Source: Streptomyces sp. CoH27
GTDB lineage: Bacteria; Actinomycetota; Actinomycetes; Streptomycetales; Streptomycetaceae
NCBI RefSeq assembly: GCF_020181035.1
Contig: NZ_JAIQYY010000029.1
Span: 1-63,331, forward strand
Direction of reading: 5' to 3'
DNA: 63,331 nt
A model generated the notes under the pieces. The model was not told the DNA's origin, did not search any database, and worked only from the letters and a program-made list of their open reading frames with translations. Shown here piece by piece: positions 38,153 through 48,084 of the stretch. Within the stretch, counting starts at the first letter, position 1, and every line of letters begins with the position of its first letter. The translations under genes were made by a program, and so were the position numbers.

Positions 38153-39472
38153 ATGCGCATCAGTGGTACGACAGCGGGTGACATCGCAGGCAGTGTGCGG
38201 GACCTGGTCGCTTCGGGTGAGCTCGCGCCGCGGGCGGTGCTGCCACCGGTGCGGGCCCTCGCCGCCGAGCTGGGCGTCAACCGGAACACGGTCGCCCTGG
38301 CGTACCGGCGGCTCGTCGAGGCCGGGGTGGCCGAGACCCGAGGCCGCGGTGGCACGGTGATCGCGGCCGTACCGCAGCTCGCCCGTGAAGGCGTCGGAGT
38401 CGGCGGCACCCTGATCGACCTGGCCAGCGGCAACCCCGATCCGGAACTGCTGCCCGACCTCCTGGGCGCCGCGCGCCGCGGGCGCTACAGCCAGCCCCTG
38501 TACGGCATGCCCGCCGTCGACGCGGGGCTGGCCGAGTGGGCCTGTGCCGACTTCGCCGAGGACATCGAGCAGCCGTTCCGGACACTGGTGACGCACGGGG
38601 CGGTCGACGCCACCGAACGTCTCCTGAACGCCCACCTCGCCCGCGGCGATACGGTGGCGGTCGAGGACCCCTGCTTCCTGGCGAGCATCGGCACGCTGCG
38701 GCTGAACGGCTACCGGTCGGCCCCGGTCGAGGTCGACGGCGCCGGCATGCGCCCCGACGCCCTGCGAGCCGCCCTGGAACAGGGCGCCCGCGCGGTCGTC
38801 TGCACGCCACGCGCCCACAACCCGACCGGTGCGAGCCTCACCGCGGAGCGCGCGGCCGACCTTCGGGACATCCTGGCCGGCCACCCTCAGGTCCTGGTGA
38901 TCGAGGACGACCACTTCTCGGCGGTGTCCGCGCGGCCGTACCACCGGATCACTCCCGCGACCAGCGCCCGTTGGGCACTGGTGCGCTCGGTGTCCAAGTT
39001 CCTCGGCCCGGACCTGCGCCTCGCCCTCGTCGCCGCCGACACGGAGACCACCGCGCGCCTGGAGGCCCGACTGAGCGCCGGCACCACGTGGGTCAGCCAC
39101 CTGCTCCAGCACATCGCCCACGAACTGCTCCTCGATCCCGCCGTGCACGAACTGCACGAACGGGCCCGCGAAGCCTACGCACACCGCAGCAGCCTGCTCG
39201 TCGCGCGGCTGCACGCGCAGGGCATCGAGGTCCCCTGCCGGCCCGACGGGCTGAACGTATGGGTCGAGCTCGACGTCGACGGCCGGTCGGTGGTCGACGC
39301 TCTGGCACAGCGGGGATGGGCGGTACGCCCCGGCGCCCTCTTCGTCCGTGATCCGGCCACGCACCAGGGCGCCATCCGGATCACCAGTTCCACCCTCACC
39401 CGGCCGCAGGCCGAGGCATTCGCCGCCGAACTCGCCGCAGTCGTGGCGGACTTGCGCAGCGCGAACGGATGA
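38153..39472 (+). CDS. MocR-type GntR/aminotransferase-fold transcriptional regulator
   Basis: 439 residues: GntR winged helix at about 1-72 (LPPVRALAAELGVNRNTVAL) and a fold type I aminotransferase domain at about 100-435, with the PLP lysine in RSVSKFLGPDLRLAL (K282), NPTGASLT and EDDHFS. MocR proteins use bound PLP as sensor for an amino acid or vitamin. ATG 38153 follows a good GGAGGTG site. It is 32 bp upstream of a DapA-like aldolase gene and an MFS gene in the same direction, which it probably controls. Confidence 0.9.
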   Translation: MRISGTTAGDIAGSVRDLVASGELAPRAVLPPVRALAAELGVNRNTVALAYRRLVEAGVAETRGRGGTVIAAVPQLAREGVGVGGTLIDLASGNPDPELLPDLLGAARRGRYSQPLYGMPAVDAGLAEWACADFAEDIEQPFRTLVTHGAVDATERLLNAHLARGDTVAVEDPCFLASIGTLRLNGYRSAPVEVDGAGMRPDALRAALEQGARAVVCTPRAHNPTGASLTAERAADLRDILAGHPQVLVIEDDHFSAVSARPYHRITPATSARWALVRSVSKFLGPDLRLALVAADTETTARLEARLSAGTTWVSHLLQHIAHELLLDPAVHELHERAREAYAHRSSLLVARLHAQGIEVPCRPDGLNVWVELDVDGRSVVDALAQRGWAVRPGALFVRDPATHQGAIRITSSTLTRPQAEAFAAELAAVVADLRSANG

Positions 39473-39504
39473 CCGCGACCTGTTCCCCCCTTGAAGGAGC
39501 CCTC

Positions 39505-40398
39505 ATGTTCCGTGGCCTCAGTGCCTTCCCGCTCACGCCCACCGACGAGGACGGCATCGACGACACGGCGTACGCCGCGCTCGTCGCCCGGCTGGCGGCC
39601 GCCGGCGTGGACTCCATCGGCGCGCTCGGTTCCACCGGCGGCTACGCCTACCTCACCCGGGAACAGCGCGCCCACGCCGCGAAGATCGCGGTCGAGGCGG
39701 CCGAGGGCGTCCCCGTCATCGTCGGCATCGGCGCGCTGCGCACCTCGCACGTCCTGGCGCTGGCCGAGGACGCGCAGCAGGCCGGAGCCTCCGGAGTGCT
39801 GCTCGCCCCGATGACGTATCAGGCGCTCACCGAGGAAGAGGTGTTCGGCCTGTACGAGGACGTCACCCGCGAGCTGTCCGTACCGCTGTGCGTGTACGAC
39901 AACCCGGGTACCACACATGTGCACTTCAGCGACGAACTGCACGGCCGGATCGCCCAGTTGCCGAACATCGGCTCGATCAAGATCCCGGGCGTGCCCGACG
40001 ACCCGGCACAGGCCGAGGCCCGCGTCGACGCGCTGCGGGCGCTGATCCCGGACACCGTGACCATCGGCGTGAGCGGCGACTGGACGGCGGCCCGCGGGCT
40101 GAACGCCGGGTGCGACGCCTGGTACTCGGTCATCGGCGGTACGTTCCCGCAGGCCGCCCTCGCCCTCACCCGCGCCGCGCAGAGCGGTGACGCCGGCCGG
40201 GCGTCGCACCTGTCCGCCGACCTCGAACCGCTGTGGGCGCTGTTCCGCCGCTACGGCAGCCTGCGCGTGATGTCGGCCGCCGCGTCCCACCTCGGCCTGA
40301 CGAGCGAGCCCAACCTGCCGCGTCCCCTGCGCGGGCTGGACGAGGCCGCACGACAGGACGTCGTCACCGCGCTGCACCACCTCGGACTCACCGCGTGA
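39505..40398 (+). CDS. dihydrodipicolinate synthase/N-acetylneuraminate lyase family aldolase
   Basis: 297 residues from ATG 39505 (GAAGGAG upstream; an in-frame start at 39469 lies before this site). It is a TIM-barrel class I aldolase of the DapA/NanA family: VYDNPGTTHVHF carries the conserved tyrosine and GSIKIPG the Schiff-base lysine. The N-terminal GTTGE motif of true DapA is GSTGGY here, so lysine biosynthesis is unlikely and a 2-oxo acid substrate is more plausible. It is between a MocR regulator and an MFS transporter whose GTG overlaps its stop, so the three probably act on one small molecule. Confidence 0.85.
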   Translation: MFRGLSAFPLTPTDEDGIDDTAYAALVARLAAAGVDSIGALGSTGGYAYLTREQRAHAAKIAVEAAEGVPVIVGIGALRTSHVLALAEDAQQAGASGVLLAPMTYQALTEEEVFGLYEDVTRELSVPLCVYDNPGTTHVHFSDELHGRIAQLPNIGSIKIPGVPDDPAQAEARVDALRALIPDTVTIGVSGDWTAARGLNAGCDAWYSVIGGTFPQAALALTRAAQSGDAGRASHLSADLEPLWALFRRYGSLRVMSAAASHLGLTSEPNLPRPLRGLDEAARQDVVTALHHLGLTA

Positions 40399-41675
40399 GC
40401 ACGCGCGCCGGGAACCATCAGCACCATCAGCGCATCGCGGCCGGAGCGAACGAGGCCGGTGCGGCCGGCGTGCCGTCCGGCCCCCGCGCCCGCAAGGGCG
40501 GTCTGGCGCGCTACGTCGTCGCCGCCGCCCTGGCCCGCACCGCCGACGGGGGAGCGGTCGTCGCCGTCGTCCTGCTGGTCACCTCGTCGGGCGGTTCCGG
40601 CACGCTCGCGGGTGCGCTCGGTGCGTGCATCACGGCGCCGCACCTGCTCGGCCCCGTCGTCGCCCGCCCGCTGGACCTCGCGCACGACGGGCGCAAGGTC
40701 ATCGCGATCGCATGCCTGTTGTACGCCGGCGCGCTGTCGGCGGGTGTACTGACGTTCACCCGTGTACCCGCGCTGGTGACCGCACTGCTGCTGGCCGCGG
40801 CCGGCACCTGCGGCCCCCTGCTGACCGGCGGCATCAGCAGCCGGCTCCCCGCCATCGTCGGAACGGAGCTGCGCACCCAGCGGCGCGCGCAGGGCTGGGA
40901 CGTGGCCACGTACGGCATCGGCGGCACTGTCGGCCCGTCCCTCGTGGCCGCCCTGTCCGGCTGGGTCTCGCCCGCGGCGGCGGCGCTCGCGCTCGCCGCC
41001 GGGGTGGGTGTGGCGGCGGGCTGCGTGCTGCTTCTGCCGTTCGCCCCGCCGGCGCACGGCGGTGACAGGGCCGCAATCCTGAAGCCGGGGCCGACTCTCG
41101 CGCTGATGGCCCGTACCGGTCATCTCCGACGCACCGTCTACCTGACGATGATCGTCGCACTCAGCGTCGCCGCGCTGCCGATCACGGCCGTGCACCTGAC
41201 GAAGATCCTCGGCGTCGCGCCGGCGGCCGCAGCCGTGCTGACCGCCGCCTACGGCCTGGGTAACCTCACCGGCTCCATAGCCGTCATGGTCTTTCCGCTC
41301 ACGGGGAGTCCGGATCGGCTGATGCGCCGCCTGGCCCTCGGAGTTGTCGCGGGCCTCGTCACGGTCACCGTGAGTCCCGGCTTCCCGGTGTCGGTGGCGG
41401 CGTACGCGTGCACGGGCATCCTCAACGCGTTCTTCTTCGCCTCCACCCTGGCAGCTCGCACCGAGTACGCGCCGGCGGGTGCACGTGGCCAGGTCTTCAT
41501 CTGGGTCGCGGCTTTGAAGATCACGTCCGGATCAGCGGGGACCGCGCTGGCCGGCTCCCTGACCGCAACGGACGTGCGGCTGCCCCTTGTTCTCGGCATC
41601 GTGGCCATCACCGCTGCCGTCGCGACCGCCGGTGCCGAAGTACGTCTCCGCCCGACGGCGGGCGAATCGCCATGA
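40395..41675 (+). CDS. MFS transporter
   Basis: 426 residues from GTG 40395, which overlaps the aldolase stop (GTGA). About 12 hydrophobic segments. The N-terminal ~35 residues are polar and His/Arg-rich (NHQHHQRI), then YVVAAALARTADGGAVVAVV begins the first helix. The repeated small-residue helices fit MFS proteins of the drug-efflux type. Substrate unknown; coupling with the DapA-like enzyme and the MocR regulator suggests a linked small molecule. Confidence 0.82.
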   Translation: MSTRAGNHQHHQRIAAGANEAGAAGVPSGPRARKGGLARYVVAAALARTADGGAVVAVVLLVTSSGGSGTLAGALGACITAPHLLGPVVARPLDLAHDGRKVIAIACLLYAGALSAGVLTFTRVPALVTALLLAAAGTCGPLLTGGISSRLPAIVGTELRTQRRAQGWDVATYGIGGTVGPSLVAALSGWVSPAAAALALAAGVGVAAGCVLLLPFAPPAHGGDRAAILKPGPTLALMARTGHLRRTVYLTMIVALSVAALPITAVHLTKILGVAPAAAAVLTAAYGLGNLTGSIAVMVFPLTGSPDRLMRRLALGVVAGLVTVTVSPGFPVSVAAYACTGILNAFFFASTLAARTEYAPAGARGQVFIWVAALKITSGSAGTALAGSLTATDVRLPLVLGIVAITAAVATAGAEVRLRPTAGESP

Positions 41676-42234
41676 GAACGGTGCACATCAGCATCCGCGT
41701 CGGCTGTACTCCATCCGCATGAGGTGACCGTCACCCTGACGTGGCGGGCGTGCTGAACCCGGTCGACTGAGCGGCGCCGAACGGCCGGTGAGCACGACCT
41801 CACGGAGCCCTGCCCTGACGTGCGGGGCGGGCCCGACATGCCGCTCCGGGCGGACTCGGCCCGGCGGCGGCGAGGGCGGCACCGCTCGCGCTGATCTGCG
41901 GAGCCGGTCCACCTCAAGGGGCGTGCAAAGCAGACCGCGAGCCGCGACCACCGAGCAGCATCCGCGCCGAGGCGCCGGTCACCGGCACCACGCCCCAAGG
42001 CCACCTTCGCGTCGCCCTGTTGACCGCGGCCGCGGTCGCCGTCGCTGAGGGCCACGAGCTGCGCGGCACCGAACCGCGCGCCCTCGCCGACCTGTTCACC
42101 CTCCTCGCCGCTCACGGGATACGCCTCCAGGCCCCCGACTTCGCCGACCGTGTCCCCCACGGCCTGCCCCGCTCCCGCCCCGCGCGGACCGGCTCATGGG
42201 CCGCGCCGGGGCGTTCCGGTACCGCAGCAGGTGA
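41676..42234. other. intergenic stretch, no intact gene
   Basis: 559 bp between two convergent genes. A plus-strand frame around 41990-42190 reads RVALLTAAAVAVAEGHELRG and further plausible coding-like sequence, without a start codon or ribosome site, and resembles a C-terminal fragment of an unknown protein. Everything else looks non-coding. No clear terminator hairpin was found. Confidence 0.35.
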
Positions 42235-43392
42235 TCAGACGGCCAGACCGCTGATGCGGTACTGCATCACCCGGTAGTCCTGGTCGTCGTACCACTGGCT
42301 GACATTGATGTCGAAGTCGGCGAACGTGGACCCGGGGACGATGAAGCCGCCGTAGGGGCTGGCCACCGCGTTGCCGGACTCGTTGCCGGGAGTGGTGGGG
42401 ACGATGATCGTCTGTTCCGGGGTGGTGAACAGGTTGCTGGTCGGAAGCGCGAGGACCTGTGCCCGGATACCCAGGGGATCCATGTTCAGCCAGGTCAGAG
42501 CGTACTTCCCGCCCATCGCGCGGAAGCAGATCTCGCCCCAGCGGCGGCGGGCGGTGATCGTGGTCGGGTAGTTGCCCCACGCCCAGGCGCCGTCCGCGTA
42601 GCCCCATGGCTCGTACGCCGCCGGGTTGCCGACCTGGTCCTGCCGGACGCGGTGCAGCAGCAGGTCGGAGTCGATGTCCCGGTTGAACGCGGTCGACAGG
42701 ACATAGCAGTAGCCGTCGTCGGCCACCGCGTACGTCTTCTGCTGGAACTGGCCGCCGTACTGGCTTCCCGGCCACAGACACAGGTACTCCCACGTCTCGC
42801 CGTTGTCCGTGGAGCGCCAGAAGTCGGAGTGGTCGGTCTGGTAGAGGACGCCGCGCATCAGGTGCATGTACATCGTGTCACCGATGGTGAAGACGTCCGA
42901 CGGGATGGCGGTCGTGTTGTTCTGGTGACTTTCCGGGACCAGGCCGACGGCGTGGGAGCCGCCCACGCTGTCGTCGATGACGAGGTGGTCCGGATCGGGG
43001 TGCCGTGCGCGCAGGCCGACCGGGGCCCGCCAGTCCGAGGCGCCGACACCCGCTCCGTCGAAGGTGTCGCCGCAGACGAACAGCATGGTGCCGTCGGGAC
43101 AGGTGGCGGGGATGCCCAGATCCGTCCACGGCGCGGCGAACCGACCCGTCTCGTCGGGGTCCGTGAGGTTTCTGATCTTCATCCCGGTGATGGCGGTGGC
43201 CTGGGAGGTGGCGGCCGCCGCCGGCGGTGCGCCGGCGAGTGACCCGGCTGCCGCCGCCATGCCCACACCGGCGGCGAGCACCTGACGGCGGCTCGGGCCG
43301 CCGGCCCCGTCGGCGGGGGTGTGGATCGTCGTGCACCGTCCATGCTGAACTCCTCGCAATCGTGGGGGCGTTTGCTGGTTCCGCCTGTTCAT
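42235..43392 (-). CDS. secreted DUF4185 protein, GH183 endo-D-arabinofuranosidase family
   Basis: 385 residues from ATG 43392. A twin-arginine signal peptide is clear (SRRQVLAAGVGMAAAAGSLA, then Ala-rich cleavage region). The mature part has the five-bladed-propeller style repeats of DUF4185: PDGTMLFVCGDTFDGAGV, WRSTDNGETWEYL, and SPYGGFIVPGSTFADFDINV. DUF4185 has been placed in CAZy family GH183 after members were shown to be endo-acting on mycobacterial D-arabinan. The gene lies 28 bp after a fucose/arabinose isomerase gene and near a GH172 gene, which supports the same substrate. Start is the least sure part; the ribosome site is weak. Confidence 0.82.
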   Translation of the reverse strand: MNRRNQQTPPRLRGVQHGRCTTIHTPADGAGGPSRRQVLAAGVGMAAAAGSLAGAPPAAAATSQATAITGMKIRNLTDPDETGRFAAPWTDLGIPATCPDGTMLFVCGDTFDGAGVGASDWRAPVGLRARHPDPDHLVIDDSVGGSHAVGLVPESHQNNTTAIPSDVFTIGDTMYMHLMRGVLYQTDHSDFWRSTDNGETWEYLCLWPGSQYGGQFQQKTYAVADDGYCYVLSTAFNRDIDSDLLLHRVRQDQVGNPAAYEPWGYADGAWAWGNYPTTITARRRWGEICFRAMGGKYALTWLNMDPLGIRAQVLALPTSNLFTTPEQTIIVPTTPGNESGNAVASPYGGFIVPGSTFADFDINVSQWYDDQDYRVMQYRISGLAV

Positions 43393-43420
43393 GTGCACCA
43401 CCGACGGGGCCGTACCACCG

Positions 43421-45055
43421 TTACAGCGCCACGTCTCCGCACAGGTGCACCTCGACGCCCAGCTCGGCGAAGAGGGCCGCCTTGGCGCGCAGCGCCTTGT
43501 CGGCCGTCTCCGCGTCGGGGGCGTAGGCCACGTTGAGGTGGTTGGCCCGGTGGCGGGCCATGAACTGGTCGCGGCCGACACCGTGCAGCACCGCGTGCAT
43601 GATCGGCCACTGCGGGGTGGTGGCTTCCAGCCGGCGCCGGGTCTCCTCCTCGGGCAGCTCGATCGCGGTGGCCCGGCCGAGGTCGACATGCAGCCGGCTG
43701 TCCATCAGGAACACCCGCGACCAGACGATCTCGCCCGGCTTGGACACCCCGCTGAGCGTGCCGCCGCCGAGCGGGAAGTACATCGGGGGCTGCCGCATGC
43801 TGTACGACTTGTGGTAGCCGCCGTTGTGGGAGGCGGGCACCGAGCCGGAGATCTCGAAGACCCAGACGAACCGGCCGTCGTACTCCTCGCCCCAGCGGAT
43901 GTCGTGCAGGGTGGTCGCCGGGTCGAGGCCCATCGCGGTCCAGATCCGGTTGGTGACCAGGGAGTCCACGGCGACACCCTCGTCCACCTCGTTGAAGTGC
44001 GGCAGCGGCGTGCCCGCGTACAGTTCGCGGGCGCCGTCGCGGCTGGACACCGGCGGACGCTGGACGTTGTTGAGCAGTCCCTCGGCGAGGTCGCTCGCCG
44101 GGACGGTGTCCTTCAGGCCTTGCTGGTACTGGATGCCGACCGCGTCGAGCCCGAAGTCGTCGGCGATGCGCAGCGCGGCTATGTACATCTTGAACTGGCT
44201 GAGCAGCTGGGCGTCGGTGAGTTCGGTGGCCTCGTCGGTACCGGTGTGGAAGGTCATGCCGGCGTGGTCGAGCCAGGCCCGGACCGCCTGCGCCTCCTCG
44301 TCCGGGACCCGGTTCATCTCGGCGACCAGGGCGCTCTGCGACAGGCGTTCCTTGTAGATGCCGAGGGGATTGAGCAACTCGTCGTCGATGATGGCGTTGT
44401 ACATGCCCATGCAGCCCTCGTCGAAGACGCCGATGATCGCCTTCTCCTCGCGCAGCTGCCGGGCCAGGGCCGCGCCGAGTTCGGTCTCGGGGTCGTCGGG
44501 CAGGGGCGGCAACGGCCGGACGTGGCTGGTGTCGTGGGTGAGGGTGCCGGTCTCCAGCCAGGTGCGCAGGCCGTCGCGGGCCCAGTCGTCGGTGAAGTCG
44601 GCGCTCCACAGCACGGAGTAGTCGCTGCCGGCCTTGGTGAGGCTGCCGGCCAGGTTCAACAGGCCGACCAGGCCGGGGAATTCACCGCTCCAGTTGGCGA
44701 CGACCAGGATCGGGCCCCGGTGGTCGCGCAGTCCGGCCAGCACATGGTGGCTGTACTGCCAGACACCTTCGACGACGATCAGCGGCGCCTCCCTTGGCAG
44801 GTCCTTGAACACCTCGATGCCGGCGCGCTGGCTGTCGAGGAAGCCGTGTCCCTTGGCCGCGTCGAAGGTGTGGCCGCGGCGGACCTGCCAGCCGAGGTCT
44901 GCCAGGGCCGCGGTGAGGTCGTTCTCCAGCTTCTCCTGGGTCGGCCAGCACGTGACGTTGGCGGCGGGGCGCAGGTCGCCGCTGGCCACGGTGTAGACGG
45001 TGCGCGGCTCGGCGGCAGCCGGGCGGCTCGGCACGGGCAGGGTGTACGCGGTCAT
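43421..45055 (-). CDS. L-fucose/D-arabinose isomerase-like protein
   Basis: 544 residues, start ATG 45055 with GGAG upstream. Belongs to the fucose/arabinose isomerase fold: FDEGCMGMYNAIID near the middle, GIQYQQGLKD, LPHFNEVDEGVAVDSLVTNR with acidic residues in the region of the metal-binding Glu/Asp, and a C-terminal part with conserved His (QFMARHRANHLNVAYA). L-fucose isomerase also turns D-arabinose into D-ribulose, since the two sugars share configuration at the reacting carbons. With the GH172 and GH183 genes this is the expected step for D-arabinose use. It is 143 bp downstream of the FGGY kinase gene and cotranscribed in all likelihood. Confidence 0.82.
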   Translation of the reverse strand: MTAYTLPVPSRPAAAEPRTVYTVASGDLRPAANVTCWPTQEKLENDLTAALADLGWQVRRGHTFDAAKGHGFLDSQRAGIEVFKDLPREAPLIVVEGVWQYSHHVLAGLRDHRGPILVVANWSGEFPGLVGLLNLAGSLTKAGSDYSVLWSADFTDDWARDGLRTWLETGTLTHDTSHVRPLPPLPDDPETELGAALARQLREEKAIIGVFDEGCMGMYNAIIDDELLNPLGIYKERLSQSALVAEMNRVPDEEAQAVRAWLDHAGMTFHTGTDEATELTDAQLLSQFKMYIAALRIADDFGLDAVGIQYQQGLKDTVPASDLAEGLLNNVQRPPVSSRDGARELYAGTPLPHFNEVDEGVAVDSLVTNRIWTAMGLDPATTLHDIRWGEEYDGRFVWVFEISGSVPASHNGGYHKSYSMRQPPMYFPLGGGTLSGVSKPGEIVWSRVFLMDSRLHVDLGRATAIELPEEETRRRLEATTPQWPIMHAVLHGVGRDQFMARHRANHLNVAYAPDAETADKALRAKAALFAELGVEVHLCGDVAL

Positions 45056-45133
45056 GCGATCTCCGTTGGGGTGTGCGTATGACAGCCACCTTCCAGCCGA
45101 CCGTTTCGGGTGGTGGTGGGCATAGGTCGGGGG

Positions 45134-45154
45134 CCAGGGGGCGGAGCCCCCTGG
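45134..45154. repeat. perfect GC-rich hairpin between kinase and isomerase genes
   Basis: CCAGGGGGC and GCCCCCTGG form a 9-bp perfect stem with a 3-base loop (GGA). Such GGGGGCGGAGCCCCC-type units are common between Streptomyces genes. Here it lies inside the minus-strand kinase-isomerase operon and may cause partial termination or stabilise the upstream message. Confidence 0.7.
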
Positions 45155-45198
45155 CGGGGTTCAAGGAGCGGAGCCTCTTGGCCTGGTCGAGGCCGAGC

Positions 45199-46677
45199 TC
45201 AGCGCTCCTGAAGCGGCGCCAGCGCATGCACGGTCGCCGACGTCTCCCGGTACAGCCGCCGGTAGAGGCCGTACAGCTCGTCGTAACGGGGTCTGAGCTC
45301 TCCCCGGGGCGTCACCGTCTCGCGCACCGGGTTCCAGTCGTCGATGTCGGCGTCCCCGACGAGCTGTGCCGCGAGCAGCGCGCCGCCGTAGCCGGCGCCG
45401 ATGGTGATGGTGCGCATCTCCTGGGGGAGGCCGGTGATGTCGGAGACGATCTGCGTCCACAGGGCGCCCTGGGTGCCCCCGCCGACGGCGACCACGCGGC
45501 GGATGTCGCCGCCCGCCTCCTCGATGACCTCGATGTTGTGGCGGACCCCGAACCCGGTGGCCTCCAGCGCCGCCCGGTAGAGGTCGCCGCGGGTGTGGGA
45601 CAGCGTGAGCCCGGCGATCACCCCACGGGCGTCCGGGTCCATGATCGGAGTACGTTCGCCGGAGAAGTACGGCAGCATCAGCAGCCCTCCGGCGCCGGGC
45701 CCCGACTCGGCGGCCAGACGGGTCAGTTCGGCGTGGTCACCGCCGGCGAACAGGTCGCGCAGCCAGTTGGTGACCGCCCCCGTGGTGGCCATGCCGCCCG
45801 CCAGGTTGCGGGTGCCGGGCAGGGCGCCGACCGTGCCCCACAAGGACGGGCTGGTGAGCGGCTCGGGCACGGTGTGGATCAGGAACATGGTCGTGCCGTA
45901 CATGAGCATCAGATCACCGGTGTGCTGCGCGCCCACACTGAGGGCCTCGGCCCAGGCGTCGACGGTGCCTGTGGTGACGGGGATCCCGGCCGTGAGCCCT
46001 GTCGCGGCGGCGGCCTCGGCGGTGACGGTGCCGGCGGCCTCGCCGGGCCAGCGCAGCGGCGGCAGGTCGATGCCGGGCGCGACCTCGGCGGCCCAGGGGT
46101 CGTACCACCGGCCCGCGAGGGTGTCGTACAGCGGGGTGCACTGGCTGGCCGAGTGGTGGTCCAGCACATAGGCGCCGGTGAGTTTGCGGACCAGCCAGGA
46201 GCTGGGCATGTAGAGGCGGCGGGCGCGGGCGTACAGCTCGGGCTCCTGTTCGGCGACCCAGGCGATCTTCGGCCCGGCGGCCTGCGTGGTGAGCGCGGAG
46301 CCGCCCCTGCGGATGATCTCGTCGGCGCCGAGCCGTTCCTCGATGCGGCGGATCTGCTGGACCGAGCGGGTGTCGACGCCGTAGAGGATGGCCGGGCGCA
46401 CCGGCGTGTCGTGCTCGTCGGTGAGCAGGACGCAGGGGCCCATGCCGCTGACCCCGACGGCGAGCACGGTGGAGTCGTCCCGGCCGGTCAGCTCACGGGT
46501 GAGTTCGGTGAACTCGCGCCACCACACGGCGGCGTCCATTTCGAAGCGGCCGGGGCCCGGCCTGTTCGTGGTGTGCTCGCGCACGGCCGAGCGGATCAGA
46601 GCGCCGTCGAGACCGACGAGAACGCCTTTGCTGCTCGATGTGCCGATGTCCACACCGATGACTGCGTTGCGAGGCAT
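45199..46677 (-). CDS. FGGY-family carbohydrate kinase, putative D-ribulokinase
   Basis: 492 residues from ATG 46677; 16 further upstream codons in frame were rejected because they cover the operator. IGVDIGTSSSKGVLV is the N-terminal phosphate loop, AVGVSGMGPCVLL and GGTQGALWTQIVSDITGLP the FGGY signatures. The family contains xylulo-, fuculo- and ribulokinases. The adjacent fucose/arabinose isomerase suggests D-ribulose (from D-arabinose) as substrate, giving D-ribulose 5-phosphate for the pentose phosphate pathway; xylulose or fuculose cannot be excluded. It is transcribed divergently from the GH172 gene from a region with two LacI-type operators. Confidence 0.87.
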   Translation of the reverse strand: MPRNAVIGVDIGTSSSKGVLVGLDGALIRSAVREHTTNRPGPGRFEMDAAVWWREFTELTRELTGRDDSTVLAVGVSGMGPCVLLTDEHDTPVRPAILYGVDTRSVQQIRRIEERLGADEIIRRGGSALTTQAAGPKIAWVAEQEPELYARARRLYMPSSWLVRKLTGAYVLDHHSASQCTPLYDTLAGRWYDPWAAEVAPGIDLPPLRWPGEAAGTVTAEAAAATGLTAGIPVTTGTVDAWAEALSVGAQHTGDLMLMYGTTMFLIHTVPEPLTSPSLWGTVGALPGTRNLAGGMATTGAVTNWLRDLFAGGDHAELTRLAAESGPGAGGLLMLPYFSGERTPIMDPDARGVIAGLTLSHTRGDLYRAALEATGFGVRHNIEVIEEAGGDIRRVVAVGGGTQGALWTQIVSDITGLPQEMRTITIGAGYGGALLAAQLVGDADIDDWNPVRETVTPRGELRPRYDELYGLYRRLYRETSATVHALAPLQER

Positions 46678-46693
46678 GACGAGCACGCTGGCA

Positions 46694-46705
46694 GAAATCG
46701 ATTTC
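46694..46705. promoter_or_regulatory. LacI-type operator before the FGGY kinase gene
   Basis: GAAATCGATTTC is a perfect 12-bp palindrome centred on CG, 17 bp upstream of the kinase start. It matches the sites at 46846 and 52378 (consensus TGAAAWSGATTTCA). LacI-family repressors bind sites of this kind. The LacI gene at 51331-52341 is the evident candidate. Confidence 0.8.
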
Positions 46706-46845
46706 AGCGTCAAGGGTCTGTGCATACTCGCGTGTTGTGGCCGGGAAAGGCCTGCCCAAACGGTGCAAGCCGGATACAGCAGGGCTGAGCGTGCTCACTC
46801 CAGTCTCACCCCTTGACACCCCCAGGGACCCGTCCTGCGTTTCGC

Positions 46846-46859
46846 TGAAATGGATTTCA
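46846..46859. promoter_or_regulatory. LacI-type operator before the GH172 gene
   Basis: TGAAATGGATTTCA, a 14-bp near-perfect palindrome, 60 bp upstream of the GH172 start. TTGACA at 46813-46818 could be the -35 box of the plus-strand promoter, with the operator placed over the -10 region and start point. Together with 46694 it gives the divergent promoter region two sites. Confidence 0.8.
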
Positions 46860-46918
46860 CAGGGTGCGTGGCCCGCGTCGGGCGCGCCCCGCATCCACCT
46901 TCCGAGGGCACAGACACG

Positions 46919-48010
<1,092 letters not shown>

Positions 48011-48084
48011 CCGCCAGGCCCGCACCTCATCCGCCACCCCCCTTTCCTCATACGGACCCATCCCACTCGGACAGGAGCGCACGC

